Source: Acidobacteriota bacterium (lineage in GTDB: Bacteria; Acidobacteriota; Terriglobia; UBA7540). Taken from it: a stretch of 6,543 nucleotides of DNA. The position numbers and the translations under genes were made by a program. Of the stretch, positions 1 through 5,550 are shown piece after piece. The stretch covers positions 1-6,543 of the forward strand of contig JAKASC010000136.1 of assembly GCA_021828245.1 (NCBI GenBank), read 5' to 3'. Position 1 is the first letter of the stretch. Every line of letters begins with the position of its first letter. The notes below the pieces were generated by a model, which was given only the letters and a program-made list of their open reading frames with translations, was not told the DNA's origin and did no database searches.

Positions 1-303
1 AACATTTTTATGGCTCAGTTACGAGAGCGCATGGATCGCGCGCAGGTGCGGACCGGAGTAGAGTTGCCGGATCATTTGAGCCTGGTGCTGCGCCTGCTGG
101 ATTCCTTGAGCGACGAAGCTGAAATCCAGGCGCTGGTCAAGGATTGTCTCATTCCCGGCGTTACTCGAATTTTCTCGGTCCTGAAGCAGACGAACGCAGG
201 GTGTACTTACGTGTCCGTTTTTCAGGCGCTTTTAGTCACGCTCAGGGGTGCAGCGCCGAAGGCGATTACGCCCCTGGAAACTGCCCGCGGCGCCGCCACT
301 TAA
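1..303 (+). CDS. narJ: NarJ, nitrate reductase assembly chaperone (C-terminal part, 5' end outside window)
   Basis: NarJ is a cytoplasmic chaperone of the TorD/NarJ family that holds apo-NarGH during molybdenum cofactor insertion and is not part of the final enzyme. The frame is open to the first base of the window, so the ATG at 10 is probably internal; 100 residues are visible, against about 200-240 for the family. The LPDHL motif at fragment residues 22-26, followed by a helical leucine-rich stretch (LSLVLRLL), is the conserved NarJ signature. The order narJ then narI, with an 18-base gap, is the classical nar order and is the strongest support. The stop is TAA at 301-303. I cannot tell whether the N-terminal half is intact. 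The family is fairly sure, because the next gene is a clear narI. Confidence 0.82.
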   Translation, partial: NIFMAQLRERMDRAQVRTGVELPDHLSLVLRLLDSLSDEAEIQALVKDCLIPGVTRIFSVLKQTNAGCTYVSVFQALLVTLRGAAPKAITPLETARGAAT

Positions 304-310
304 AGGACAA

Positions 311-316
311 GGGAGA
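311..316 (+). promoter_or_regulatory. Ribosome binding site of narI
   Basis: GGGAGA lies 5 bases before the TTG at 322. No ATG in this frame is suitably placed and the protein aligns with NarI from the first hydrophobic segment, so this site supports the TTG start. Confidence 0.55.
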
Positions 317-321
317 CGAAG

Positions 322-1026
322 TTGGACGCTTTCTTGTTTATCGCTTTTCCTTATCTCGCTTTGGTTCTCGCGATCGGTGTGGGCATCTATCGCCGGCGCG
401 CCCGGCCCTACACCTATTCAAGCCTATCTTCCCAGCTTCTCGAAAACCGCAAGCTCTTCTGGGGTTCGGTCCCCTGGCACTACGGCATTACGTTGATCCT
501 GCTGGCGCATTTGCTTGCCGCGTTCTTCCCCGGAGCCGCGGCATGGCTTTTGGGAAACAGGATTCGCCTGCTCGTATTGGAACTCACAGGCATCTCCCTG
601 GCCTTTTACGCTTTGTTTGGCATCATTGTCCTGATTATCCGTCGTCTGCCAACCGCTTCGCGGGTTCGCCGCGTGACCTCATATATGGACGGGATTGTCC
701 TGGGCCTTTTGCTGGTTCAGGTTGCAACCGGCCTGAGCATTGCAATTTTCGACCGTTGGGGCAGCCTGTGGTATTTGAAGACGGCGGTTCCTTGGTTTTG
801 GTCCCTCGCCAAGCTCCATCCCGACATGAGCACGGTGGTGGCGCTGCCGGGTTTTGTGAAGCTCCACTTTGTGTTGGGCTTCGCGATTATCCTTCTATTC
901 CCGTTTTCGCGTTTGGTTCATTTGGTCATGTTTCCGGTGCAATACCTATGGCGGCCCTATCAGGTGGTCATCTGGAATCGGCGCGCACGGGTCGTGCCGG
1001 CCAAGACGCAGGAGGCGTCAAGATGA
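322..1026 (+). CDS. narI: NarI, respiratory nitrate reductase gamma subunit (di-haem cytochrome b)
   Basis: This is the membrane anchor and quinol dehydrogenase subunit of the NarGHI nitrate reductase. It oxidises quinol and passes electrons through two b haems to the Fe-S clusters of NarH. The protein has 234 residues (E. coli NarI has 225) and about five membrane segments, near residues 4-23, 52-70, 84-106, 123-142 and 180-203. The four haem-ligand histidines are recognisable: H53 and H63 (10 apart, in FWGSVPWHYG...AHLLA) and H182 and H200 (18 apart). These match the spacing of E. coli H56/H66 and H187/H205. The start is TTG at 322. The 3' end overlaps the Rieske gene by ATGA (1023-1026), which points to translational coupling. 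The assignment is firm. Confidence 0.94.
   Translation: MDAFLFIAFPYLALVLAIGVGIYRRRARPYTYSSLSSQLLENRKLFWGSVPWHYGITLILLAHLLAAFFPGAAAWLLGNRIRLLVLELTGISLAFYALFGIIVLIIRRLPTASRVRRVTSYMDGIVLGLLLVQVATGLSIAIFDRWGSLWYLKTAVPWFWSLAKLHPDMSTVVALPGFVKLHFVLGFAIILLFPFSRLVHLVMFPVQYLWRPYQVVIWNRRARVVPAKTQEASR
1010..1015 (+). promoter_or_regulatory. Strong Shine-Dalgarno site of the Rieske gene
   Basis: A perfect AGGAGG inside the last codons of narI, 7 bases before the ATG at 1023. It fixes the Rieske start there, although the frame stays open far upstream. Confidence 0.8.
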
Positions 1027-1547
1027 CGACGGACATTGAACGAGCATCCGAGTGCGCGGCCTGCGACGAGACGCGGCGTCGGTTCCTATCCCGCTTGACG
1101 ATGATGCTGGGAAGCATCGTCGCCGCCATCGTGGCCATTCCCTGCGTGGGTTTCCTTTTGGGTCTCCGAAAAGTGCCGCGGGTCTGGCGAACCGTCGGGA
1201 AGCTGAACGATTTTCAAGTGGGAAGCACGGTCAACGTAGCCTTTCTGGATTCTTCGCCGCTGCCGTGGGCTGGTGTCACGGCGCGCAACGCCGCCTGGCT
1301 TCGACGAATCTCGACGACCGATTTCATCGCCTTCTCGGTGAACTGCACGCATTTGGGGTGTCCGGTTCGCTGGCTGCCCACCGCGAATTTGTTCATGTGC
1401 CCGTGTCACGGCGGAGTTTATTATGCCAACGGCGATGTCGCTTCGGGACCGCCCCCGAGGCCGCTGCGCCGATATCCCGTGCGCGTTCAAACCGATGAAG
1501 TTCAAATTCTGGCCAGCCCAGTTCCCATCACCACGGAAAAGATTTGA
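1023..1547 (+). CDS. Rieske [2Fe-2S] protein of a quinol:cytochrome c oxidoreductase, Tat-anchored
   Basis: This is the high-potential Fe-S subunit of a bc/b6f-type complex. It takes one electron from quinol at the Qo site of cytochrome b and hands it to a c-type haem outside the membrane. It has 174 residues, the usual size for b6f or QcrA-type Rieske proteins. Box 1 is CTHLGC (C108, H110, C113) and box 2 is CPCHGG (C126, C128, H129), so both cluster cysteines, both histidines and the disulfide pair are present. The N-terminus has a twin-arginine motif TRRRFL (residues 17-22) and then a hydrophobic anchor (about 26-47), fitting Tat export of the folded cluster protein. Upstream of that motif is a CxxC pair (C11, C14) that is not a normal Rieske feature. 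The gene overlaps narI by ATGA and the next gene by TTGA, so it sits inside the nar transcript. The long upstream extension of this frame is not coding. It resembles petC, qcrA and haloarchaeal narB, so I give no symbol. Confidence 0.93.
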   Translation: MTTDIERASECAACDETRRRFLSRLTMMLGSIVAAIVAIPCVGFLLGLRKVPRVWRTVGKLNDFQVGSTVNVAFLDSSPLPWAGVTARNAAWLRRISTTDFIAFSVNCTHLGCPVRWLPTANLFMCPCHGGVYYANGDVASGPPPRPLRRYPVRVQTDEVQILASPVPITTEKI

Positions 1548-2998
1548 GCGAGGACAACAGCTTGCGATTCCTCAAATCCATCTGGAGTTGGTTTGACGAC
1601 GTCACCGGCGTTTCGAGCTGGCTCATTCCTCTTGCCAAGCACCCCGTTCCGCACGCCCGCAAGTCGGCCTGGTTCTATGTTCTGGGAAGCGCCACGCTGT
1701 TTGTGTTCATCGTCCAAATCGTGACGGGGATCGCGCTGGCGAGCGCCTACGTTCCCTCGGCCGGCCAAGCGTATCAGAGTTTAACCTTCATTAGTGGCAC
1801 GCACTTCGGCAGCATTATTCGCGGCATCCATGCCTTTGGCGCCTCGGCCATGGTGATTTTGATTGGCCTTCATGCCATTCGCGTTTACCTCTGGGGTTCT
1901 TACAAGTACCCGCGTCAAATGGGTTGGCTGACCGGCGTGGCCCTTCTTTTCTTGGTGCTTGGAATGGCCTTTACAGGCCAGCTTCTCCGATGGGATCAAA
2001 CGGGCGTTTGGTCGGTCGTCATCGCGGCGGAGCAGGCTGGCCGCACGCCCTTCATCGGCCACTGGCTTGCCCGCTTCATTCTCGCCGGGGACACGGTCGG
2101 CGGAGCCACCCTCAGCCGGTTCTTTGCTCTTCACGTTTTCTTTATCCCGGCGCTGATCTTCTTCTTTCTTGGCTTTCACTTGTACCTCGTCATCCGAAAC
2201 GGCATATCTGAACCCCCGCAGGTCGGCAGACCTGTGGATCCCAAAACCTATCGTGCCTGGTATTCCGACCTGCTTCACCGTGAAGGCGTGCCGTTCTGGC
2301 CGGACGCCGCCTGGCGCGACGCCGTGTTTGGATTACTGGTGATTGGCACTGTGGTCGTGCTGGCCATCACGGTCGGCCCGCCGGCGCTCGGCAGGCCGCC
2401 CGATCCCAGCATCATTCAAGCCTCGCCTCGGCCCGAGTGGTACTTCCTCTGGTATTACGCCCTGCTTTCCGTCATCCCGCGATGGTCGGAAACCTACGTC
2501 ATCATCCTGGGTCCGTTACTCCTGGCCGTTGTGCTTGTTCTGCTTCCGTTGGTTGCTCCTAAAGGAGAGCGCAGCCCGTTCAAGCGCCCGTGGGCATTCG
2601 GCATTGTGGCTTTCATTGTGTGGATGATTGCGTACTTTGGGACGCTGGGGCGTCTGGCTCCGTGGTCGCCGCGCTTAAATGCGCCTCCGTTGCCGGCATC
2701 GGTGGTGGGCGCGACGAGCGGTTCCGTTGCGGACGGAGCTAAAGTCTTCCACGACAAGGGCTGCGAATTCTGCCACAAAATCTCGGGCTACGGAGGCATA
2801 CGCGGCCCGGACCTTACCTATGCCGGCGACCGAATGACGCCCGCGCAGATGGAAACCCGCATTTATAGCGGCGCGACGAATATGCCCTCTTACAACGGAA
2901 ACATTACCCCTCAGCAGCTTTCCGACCTGCTGGCATTTCTGGCCTCGCGGCGCCGCCGGCCCGCGCCGCCAACCTCAGCGAACGCGGCCGCGAAGTAA
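1544..2998 (+). CDS. Cytochrome b6/subunit IV/cytochrome c fusion of a Rieske-cytochrome b complex
   Basis: This is the quinol-oxidising membrane core plus electron-exit cytochrome of the complex whose Rieske subunit is the preceding gene. The single 484-residue chain joins three parts. Residues about 1-225 are a cytochrome b6-like four-helix bundle with haem ligands H96/H110 (14 apart) and H197/H212 (15 apart, the b6f-type spacing). Residues about 225-385 are subunit IV, with the Qo-site PEWY motif at 297-300. Residues about 400-470 are a mono-haem cytochrome c with CEFCH (407-411) and a likely Met ligand, M447, in NMPSY. The tail is short and rich in Arg, Pro and Ala. Bacillus QcrB and QcrC are the same parts split into two proteins. 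V46 lies where b6-type proteins have the haem cn cysteine (FYVLG instead of FYCLG). The start used here is TTG at 1544, overlapping the Rieske stop; TTG at 1562 has a better ribosome site (AGGA, 7 bases) and is an alternative. Confidence 0.92.
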   Translation: MSEDNSLRFLKSIWSWFDDVTGVSSWLIPLAKHPVPHARKSAWFYVLGSATLFVFIVQIVTGIALASAYVPSAGQAYQSLTFISGTHFGSIIRGIHAFGASAMVILIGLHAIRVYLWGSYKYPRQMGWLTGVALLFLVLGMAFTGQLLRWDQTGVWSVVIAAEQAGRTPFIGHWLARFILAGDTVGGATLSRFFALHVFFIPALIFFFLGFHLYLVIRNGISEPPQVGRPVDPKTYRAWYSDLLHREGVPFWPDAAWRDAVFGLLVIGTVVVLAITVGPPALGRPPDPSIIQASPRPEWYFLWYYALLSVIPRWSETYVIILGPLLLAVVLVLLPLVAPKGERSPFKRPWAFGIVAFIVWMIAYFGTLGRLAPWSPRLNAPPLPASVVGATSGSVADGAKVFHDKGCEFCHKISGYGGIRGPDLTYAGDRMTPAQMETRIYSGATNMPSYNGNITPQQLSDLLAFLASRRRRPAPPTSANAAAK

Positions 2999-3007
2999 TT
3001 CAAGAAG

Positions 3008-3571
3008 CTACGCGGCAGCGCCACGAAATCGAAAGACCCAACGGCCCGTTTCGACCGCTACGTCTCGGAAGCCTGCGGCCCGGAGCCGCACGGCCAGCGA
3101 GGCGGGAGCAACCGGCACAAAGAGGTCGCCCCAGTGGAGCAGGCGCATTCCGAGACTGGAACCGCTATCCACGCCGGTGAAGATGCCATTGGGCTTGAGC
3201 ACCCGGCGAACCTCCCGAAACAACGCGTTCTGAAGTTCAAACGACAAAACATGATGCAGCATCGCAAAACAGACGACGCTCGAAAAGGCGCCGTTGGCGA
3301 AGGGTAATCGGGCGGCATCGCCTGCGATGACCGTGACATTGGTGCCGGCCAGCCTGGCGGCAAGATCGCGCGCCAATTGGGGGTCAATTTCAATCGCCGT
3401 CAGACGTTTGACATTCCCTTGCAGCAAGTCCGTCGTCACTCCGGGCCCGGGGCCAAGCTCCAGAAGCTCGTCGCCCGGCTCGACGTCCTCGAAGACCCAG
3501 GGCAAGAAGTGCGCCTGGACCGTCCTTCGCCAGAGCCTCGACCGGCACAGCCAATGGTGCAGGCCGTTCAC
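3008..3571 (-). CDS. Class I SAM-dependent methyltransferase
   Basis: This is a small cytosolic methyltransferase of 187 residues with a Rossmann-type SAM fold; its substrate cannot be read from the sequence. Motif I is LELGPGPG (37-44), the acidic residue ending strand 2 is in IEID (60-63), GDAARLPF (84-91) is the adenine-contacting motif, and AMLHHV (103-108) and the LKPNG turn (125-129) follow, as in the Methyltransf_11/UbiE-like group. The GTG start at 3571 overlaps the TGA of the glycosylase upstream (GTGA) and has GAGGAG 9 bases before it. A longer frame reaching back to 3814 would overlap the glycosylase by about 240 bases and is not used. Expression is probably coupled to the repair gene, but coupling alone does not show a repair role. 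The stop lies 9 bases from the converging stop of the nar-linked operon. Family sure, function unknown. Confidence 0.87.
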   Translation of the reverse strand: MNGLHHWLCRSRLWRRTVQAHFLPWVFEDVEPGDELLELGPGPGVTTDLLQGNVKRLTAIEIDPQLARDLAARLAGTNVTVIAGDAARLPFANGAFSSVVCFAMLHHVLSFELQNALFREVRRVLKPNGIFTGVDSGSSLGMRLLHWGDLFVPVAPASLAVRLRAAGFRDVAVETGRWVFRFRGAAA

Positions 3572-4539
3572 GCTGGCTCGCTCCTCGTTCTCTTCAGGTA
3601 TCCCGCTTCGTCCAGCCCGTTCATCAGCATGTGGAAATAGATAAGCCCGCCGTAAGGCTGCCAGCGTCGGAGGATCCGTGCGGCGCCAGCCGCATCGAGC
3701 GGCTTCCGCAAATGAAGCCACCGCGCAAGACCGTTGCGCGCGCCCTGATCGTCCACCGGAAAGATGTGCCAGCGCCCCAGGCCGCGCAATAAAGTGTACT
3801 CCGCGGTCCAGCACCCCACGCCACGAAGCCCCATGAGCCGGCGAAGGGCTTCTTGATCGCCTTGGCGAGCCAGCCCGTCAAGATCAAGCTGTCCTTCCAC
3901 CACCAGCCGACTTATTTCCGTTATGGCGCGGGCCTTTTGAAGGCTGTATCCGAGCCGCTTGATATCTTCAGGGTTGGCGTCGGCCAGGTCCTGCGGGCGC
4001 GGGAAACCATAACGTAGCGAACCGCCTTCGCCGACCGAAGCGCCGAACCTTTGCGACAAACGACCGAGGAGCTGAATGCCCAGCGACAGGCTCAGTTGCT
4101 GGCAGGCAATGCCGTTGATCAGACCCTCAAAGATCGAGTAGAACCGTGGCGGTTTCAGGCCCCGAAAGCGGCGCGCGAGTGACTCAAGCCGGGAGTCCGT
4201 CTCGGCCATGCGGTAAAAACCACTTAAGTCCGTCCGAATACCGAGCGCAGTTTCCACCAAGGCTTTGACTTTTCGCTTTTCTTCCTGCGAGAGGGCCTCG
4301 CCTGGGACGCTGACTTCCAGACTTTGACCCGTGTCGGCAATCTCGCGGACCTCGATTTCAAACGCCCCGCGTTCAAAAGCGAGCACCCGGCGGTACACTC
4401 CACCTTCATAACGGTCCACGAGGTTGCCGGGCCGCCGCTGAAGCGCCCACGCCGTCAGGTCAAGGCGGAAGGGGCTAATGGGCCGAAGCAAGAATTTGGT
4501 CTTCATTTTGAGGGAGTCGCATACGACTGCTAGCCCCAT
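3568..4539 (-). CDS. AlkA-like DNA-3-methyladenine glycosylase (HhH-GPD superfamily)
   Basis: This base-excision repair enzyme removes alkylated purines by cleaving the N-glycosidic bond. It has 323 residues from the ATG at 4539, or 312 from the ATG at 4506; E. coli AlkA has 282. Residues about 15-110 form an N-terminal AlkA_N/OGG_N-like beta domain (FRLDLTAWALQRRPGN). Residues about 130-310 are the HhH-GPD core with the helix-hairpin-helix LMGLRGVGCWTA (235-246) and the loop FPVDDQG (260-266), where D264 aligns with catalytic D238 of AlkA. The residue after GVG is C243, where OGG/Nth-type bifunctional enzymes have lysine and AlkA has arginine, so I infer a monofunctional glycosylase. Neither start has a good ribosome site: GAAGG lies about 12 bases before 4539, and nothing is seen before 4506. 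The gene is first in a two-gene operon with the methyltransferase. An 8-oxoguanine preference is less likely. Confidence 0.88.
   Translation of the reverse strand: MGLAVVCDSLKMKTKFLLRPISPFRLDLTAWALQRRPGNLVDRYEGGVYRRVLAFERGAFEIEVREIADTGQSLEVSVPGEALSQEEKRKVKALVETALGIRTDLSGFYRMAETDSRLESLARRFRGLKPPRFYSIFEGLINGIACQQLSLSLGIQLLGRLSQRFGASVGEGGSLRYGFPRPQDLADANPEDIKRLGYSLQKARAITEISRLVVEGQLDLDGLARQGDQEALRRLMGLRGVGCWTAEYTLLRGLGRWHIFPVDDQGARNGLARWLHLRKPLDAAGAARILRRWQPYGGLIYFHMLMNGLDEAGYLKRTRSEPA
3581..3586 (-). promoter_or_regulatory. Ribosome binding site deciding the methyltransferase GTG start
   Basis: GAGGAG on the minus strand, inside the end of the glycosylase gene and 9 bases before the GTG at 3571. 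It favours the short methyltransferase over the longer open frame. Confidence 0.65.
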
Positions 4540-4628
4540 GGCCCCGAATGCCTTCAGGCTGCCCGAAGTCTGCTCACCCTGCGCACTCCGTCAAAAATTG
4601 TGCGATAGACGAACTCCGACTGGCGCTC

Positions 4629-4742
4629 ATGCGGCTTTTGAAATTGGTACGAAAACCCGCAGCCTTCAGGCCTGTCCACCCTTTACGATACCTTGGCATG
4701 TTCGTATTGGCTTTCATCGCTCTCAAGGTGAACGGCAATTGA
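4629..4742 (+). CDS. Possible 37-residue membrane peptide
   Basis: A short frame from the ATG at 4629 to the TGA at 4740-4742. The peptide begins with a basic stretch (MRLLKLVRKPAAFRP), continues VHPLRYLG and ends with a hydrophobic segment (MFVLAFIALKVNGN), which would suit a single membrane helix with its N-terminus inside. Its stop lies 17 bases before the first palindrome of the REP pair, which could act as its terminator. It diverges from the glycosylase gene. Against it: there is no clear ribosome binding site before the ATG, codon use is not strongly biased, and I recognise no family. The frame is open further upstream to an ATG at 4548, with no better signal there. Treat it as a candidate only. 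Confidence 0.3.
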   Translation: MRLLKLVRKPAAFRPVHPLRYLGMFVLAFIALKVNGN

Positions 4743-4759
4743 AGAAGACATAAAAGCCG

Positions 4760-4790
4760 GTAGCCTCGACACTGTTTCGCGTGTCGAGGG
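4760..4790 (+). repeat. REP-like palindrome, GTAG-headed (left copy of the pair)
   Basis: The element is GTAG (4760-4763), a 9-base arm CCTCGACAC (4764-4772), an 8-base loop starting TGTT (4773-4780), a perfect complementary arm GTGTCGAGG (4781-4789) and G. A GTAG or GGAG head before a GC-rich hairpin is the defining form of REP sequences mobilised by RAYT (TnpA-REP, Y1/HUH) transposases. In RNA it would be a strong stem followed by a weak T-rich run (CTCTTCTTGTT), so it may also end + strand transcripts. Confidence 0.72.
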
Positions 4791-4863
4791 CTCTTCTTGT
4801 TAGTGTGCCACGGACTGCCGGTGTTTCGTCCGCCGCAGGCTCTTCCGCAACTCTCTCTAAAAA

Positions 4864-4894
4864 CCCGCGACGGAAGCAACACCGTCGCGGCTAC
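4864..4894 (-). repeat. REP-like palindrome, GTAG-headed (right copy, inverted)
   Basis: Read on the minus strand it is GTAG (4894-4891), arm CCGCGACGG (4890-4882), an 8-base loop starting TGTT (4881-4874), perfect arm CCGTCGCGG (4873-4865) and G. Head, arm length, loop length and loop start are the same as in the left copy. The three arm positions that differ are changed on both sides, so pairing is kept. On the minus strand it is followed by GTTTTTAG, the form of a rho-independent terminator, but no gene on that strand clearly needs one. Confidence 0.74.
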
Positions 4895-5083
4895 CCTTGG
4901 CTTCCCAACCTACCAAAATATGCCGCGATTTGCCAGGGCTCGAGCGGCTCGGCATGCAGGAGCACGATGGTCGCGACGCGCTTTATGGCAAGATCAGCAT
5001 GAAGTGGCCTCGGTGTGGCCGCAACTAGCTGCGTTCGTCGCGGCCCTGACCATTGCAGGTTCGCGCACGCGCTTCCACGAGCG

Positions 5084-5109
5084 AAGGCTCGGCGGCTTCG
5101 GCCAGCCTT
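5084..5109 (+). other. Stem-loop with a C(UUCG)G tetraloop
   Basis: AAGGCT (5084-5089) pairs with AGCCTT (5104-5109). After a 4-base bulge, GGC (5094-5096) pairs with GCC (5101-5103) around TTCG. The C(UUCG)G loop is exceptionally stable in RNA and exists only in the + strand transcript. No T-run follows, so it is not a classical terminator. Confidence 0.45.
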
Positions 5110-5230
5110 GCTGCCTAACTTTGGATAGGTGCATTCCAGCCTATAGACCGGTAGTTATGGTCGTTGAGCATAGCGGGGTTCGAGCGGAGGCGGGGAAAAT
5201 GGCCGTCGAACGATGCCTCGCGGGACGGTC

Positions 5231-5269
5231 TCGCAGAGAATGCGGCATTCCGCAATGGCTTCTCTGTGA
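5231..5269 (+). other. Two-part stem-loop in the receptor's upstream region
   Basis: TCGCAGAGAA (5231-5240) pairs with TTCTCTGTGA (5260-5269), including one G-U pair. Stacked directly on it, TGCGG (5241-5245) pairs with CCGCA (5250-5254) around CATT, leaving a 5-base bulge (5255-5259). The G-U pair works only in RNA of the + strand. This is the longest paired structure of the region. Confidence 0.45.
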
Positions 5270-5414
5270 AGAGCGATGTAGGGGCGGGGCGCGAGCTCCA
5301 AGAAATCGAGAGTGACACGAGGTCGGAAGACGGGGCCATCGTTTGGCAAATCTCTTTCCTGTTCCGTGCTGGGCTAGTGGCAACTGGCAGGCCATTTTCC
5401 TGGATTGTCGAGAA

Positions 5415-5448
5415 GCGGCGGCTCGAAGCGCGAATCACGAGCCGCTGC
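5415..5448 (+). other. Stem-loop about 120 bases before the receptor start
   Basis: An 11-bp stem with a 12-base loop: GCGGCGGCTCG (5415-5425) pairs with CGAGCCGCTGC (5438-5448), one of the pairs being G-U in the + strand transcript. Possible element of a leader; could also be chance in GC-rich DNA. Confidence 0.4.
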
Positions 5449-5550
5449 TATCGGGGCAGGGAGCGTCCGTTTAGCAGCATTGACTGGGAAGACTCATTGA
5501 GCAGTTGGGCTTGGGAGCGTGGGACGAGGCGGCGTCCGCCTGTGCCCGTG

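Larger units (their letters stand above)
4760..4894. mobile_element. REPIN-like unit (two inverted REPs with a 73-base spacer)
   Basis: The two GTAG palindromes face opposite ways with their GTAG heads outermost, separated by positions 4791-4863. This is the structure of a REPIN, the non-autonomous unit believed to be dispersed by a RAYT transposase encoded elsewhere in the genome. The outer 11 bases of each end (GTAG plus the first seven arm bases) are complementary apart from one position, so the whole 135-base unit could fold on itself. No transposase gene is present here. Family membership is inferred from architecture alone. Confidence 0.6.

Noticed and set aside
144..1022. Long open frame running into the Rieske gene, which would make a 467-residue protein
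   Set aside because: It overlaps narJ and narI completely, its product is Arg/Pro/Ser-rich and has no family likeness, and the real Rieske start at 1023 has a perfect AGGAGG site and begins a sensible Tat signal.
1781..2278. 165-residue frame on the minus strand
   Set aside because: It is the antisense shadow of the cytochrome b helices; the product is charged and lacks motifs.
3572..3814. Upstream extension of the methyltransferase frame (268 residues in all)
   Set aside because: It lies inside the glycosylase coding region and adds no recognisable domain, whereas the GTG at 3571 has GAGGAG and forms a GTGA overlap.
4859..4894. Rho-independent terminator for a minus-strand gene
   Set aside because: The stem and TTTTT have the right form, but no credible minus-strand gene lies upstream (4895-5564), and the GTAG head and matching inverted partner explain it better as a REP element. 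It may still stop stray transcription.
4760..4894. CRISPR array or insertion-sequence ends
   Set aside because: There are only two palindromes, in opposite orientation, with no regular spacers, no cas gene, no transposase and no flanking target duplication that I can see.
4797..5315. 172-residue + strand frame across the right REP element and beyond
   Set aside because: It would translate through the palindrome, is rich in Arg, Ala and Cys, has no ribosome site and resembles no family I know.
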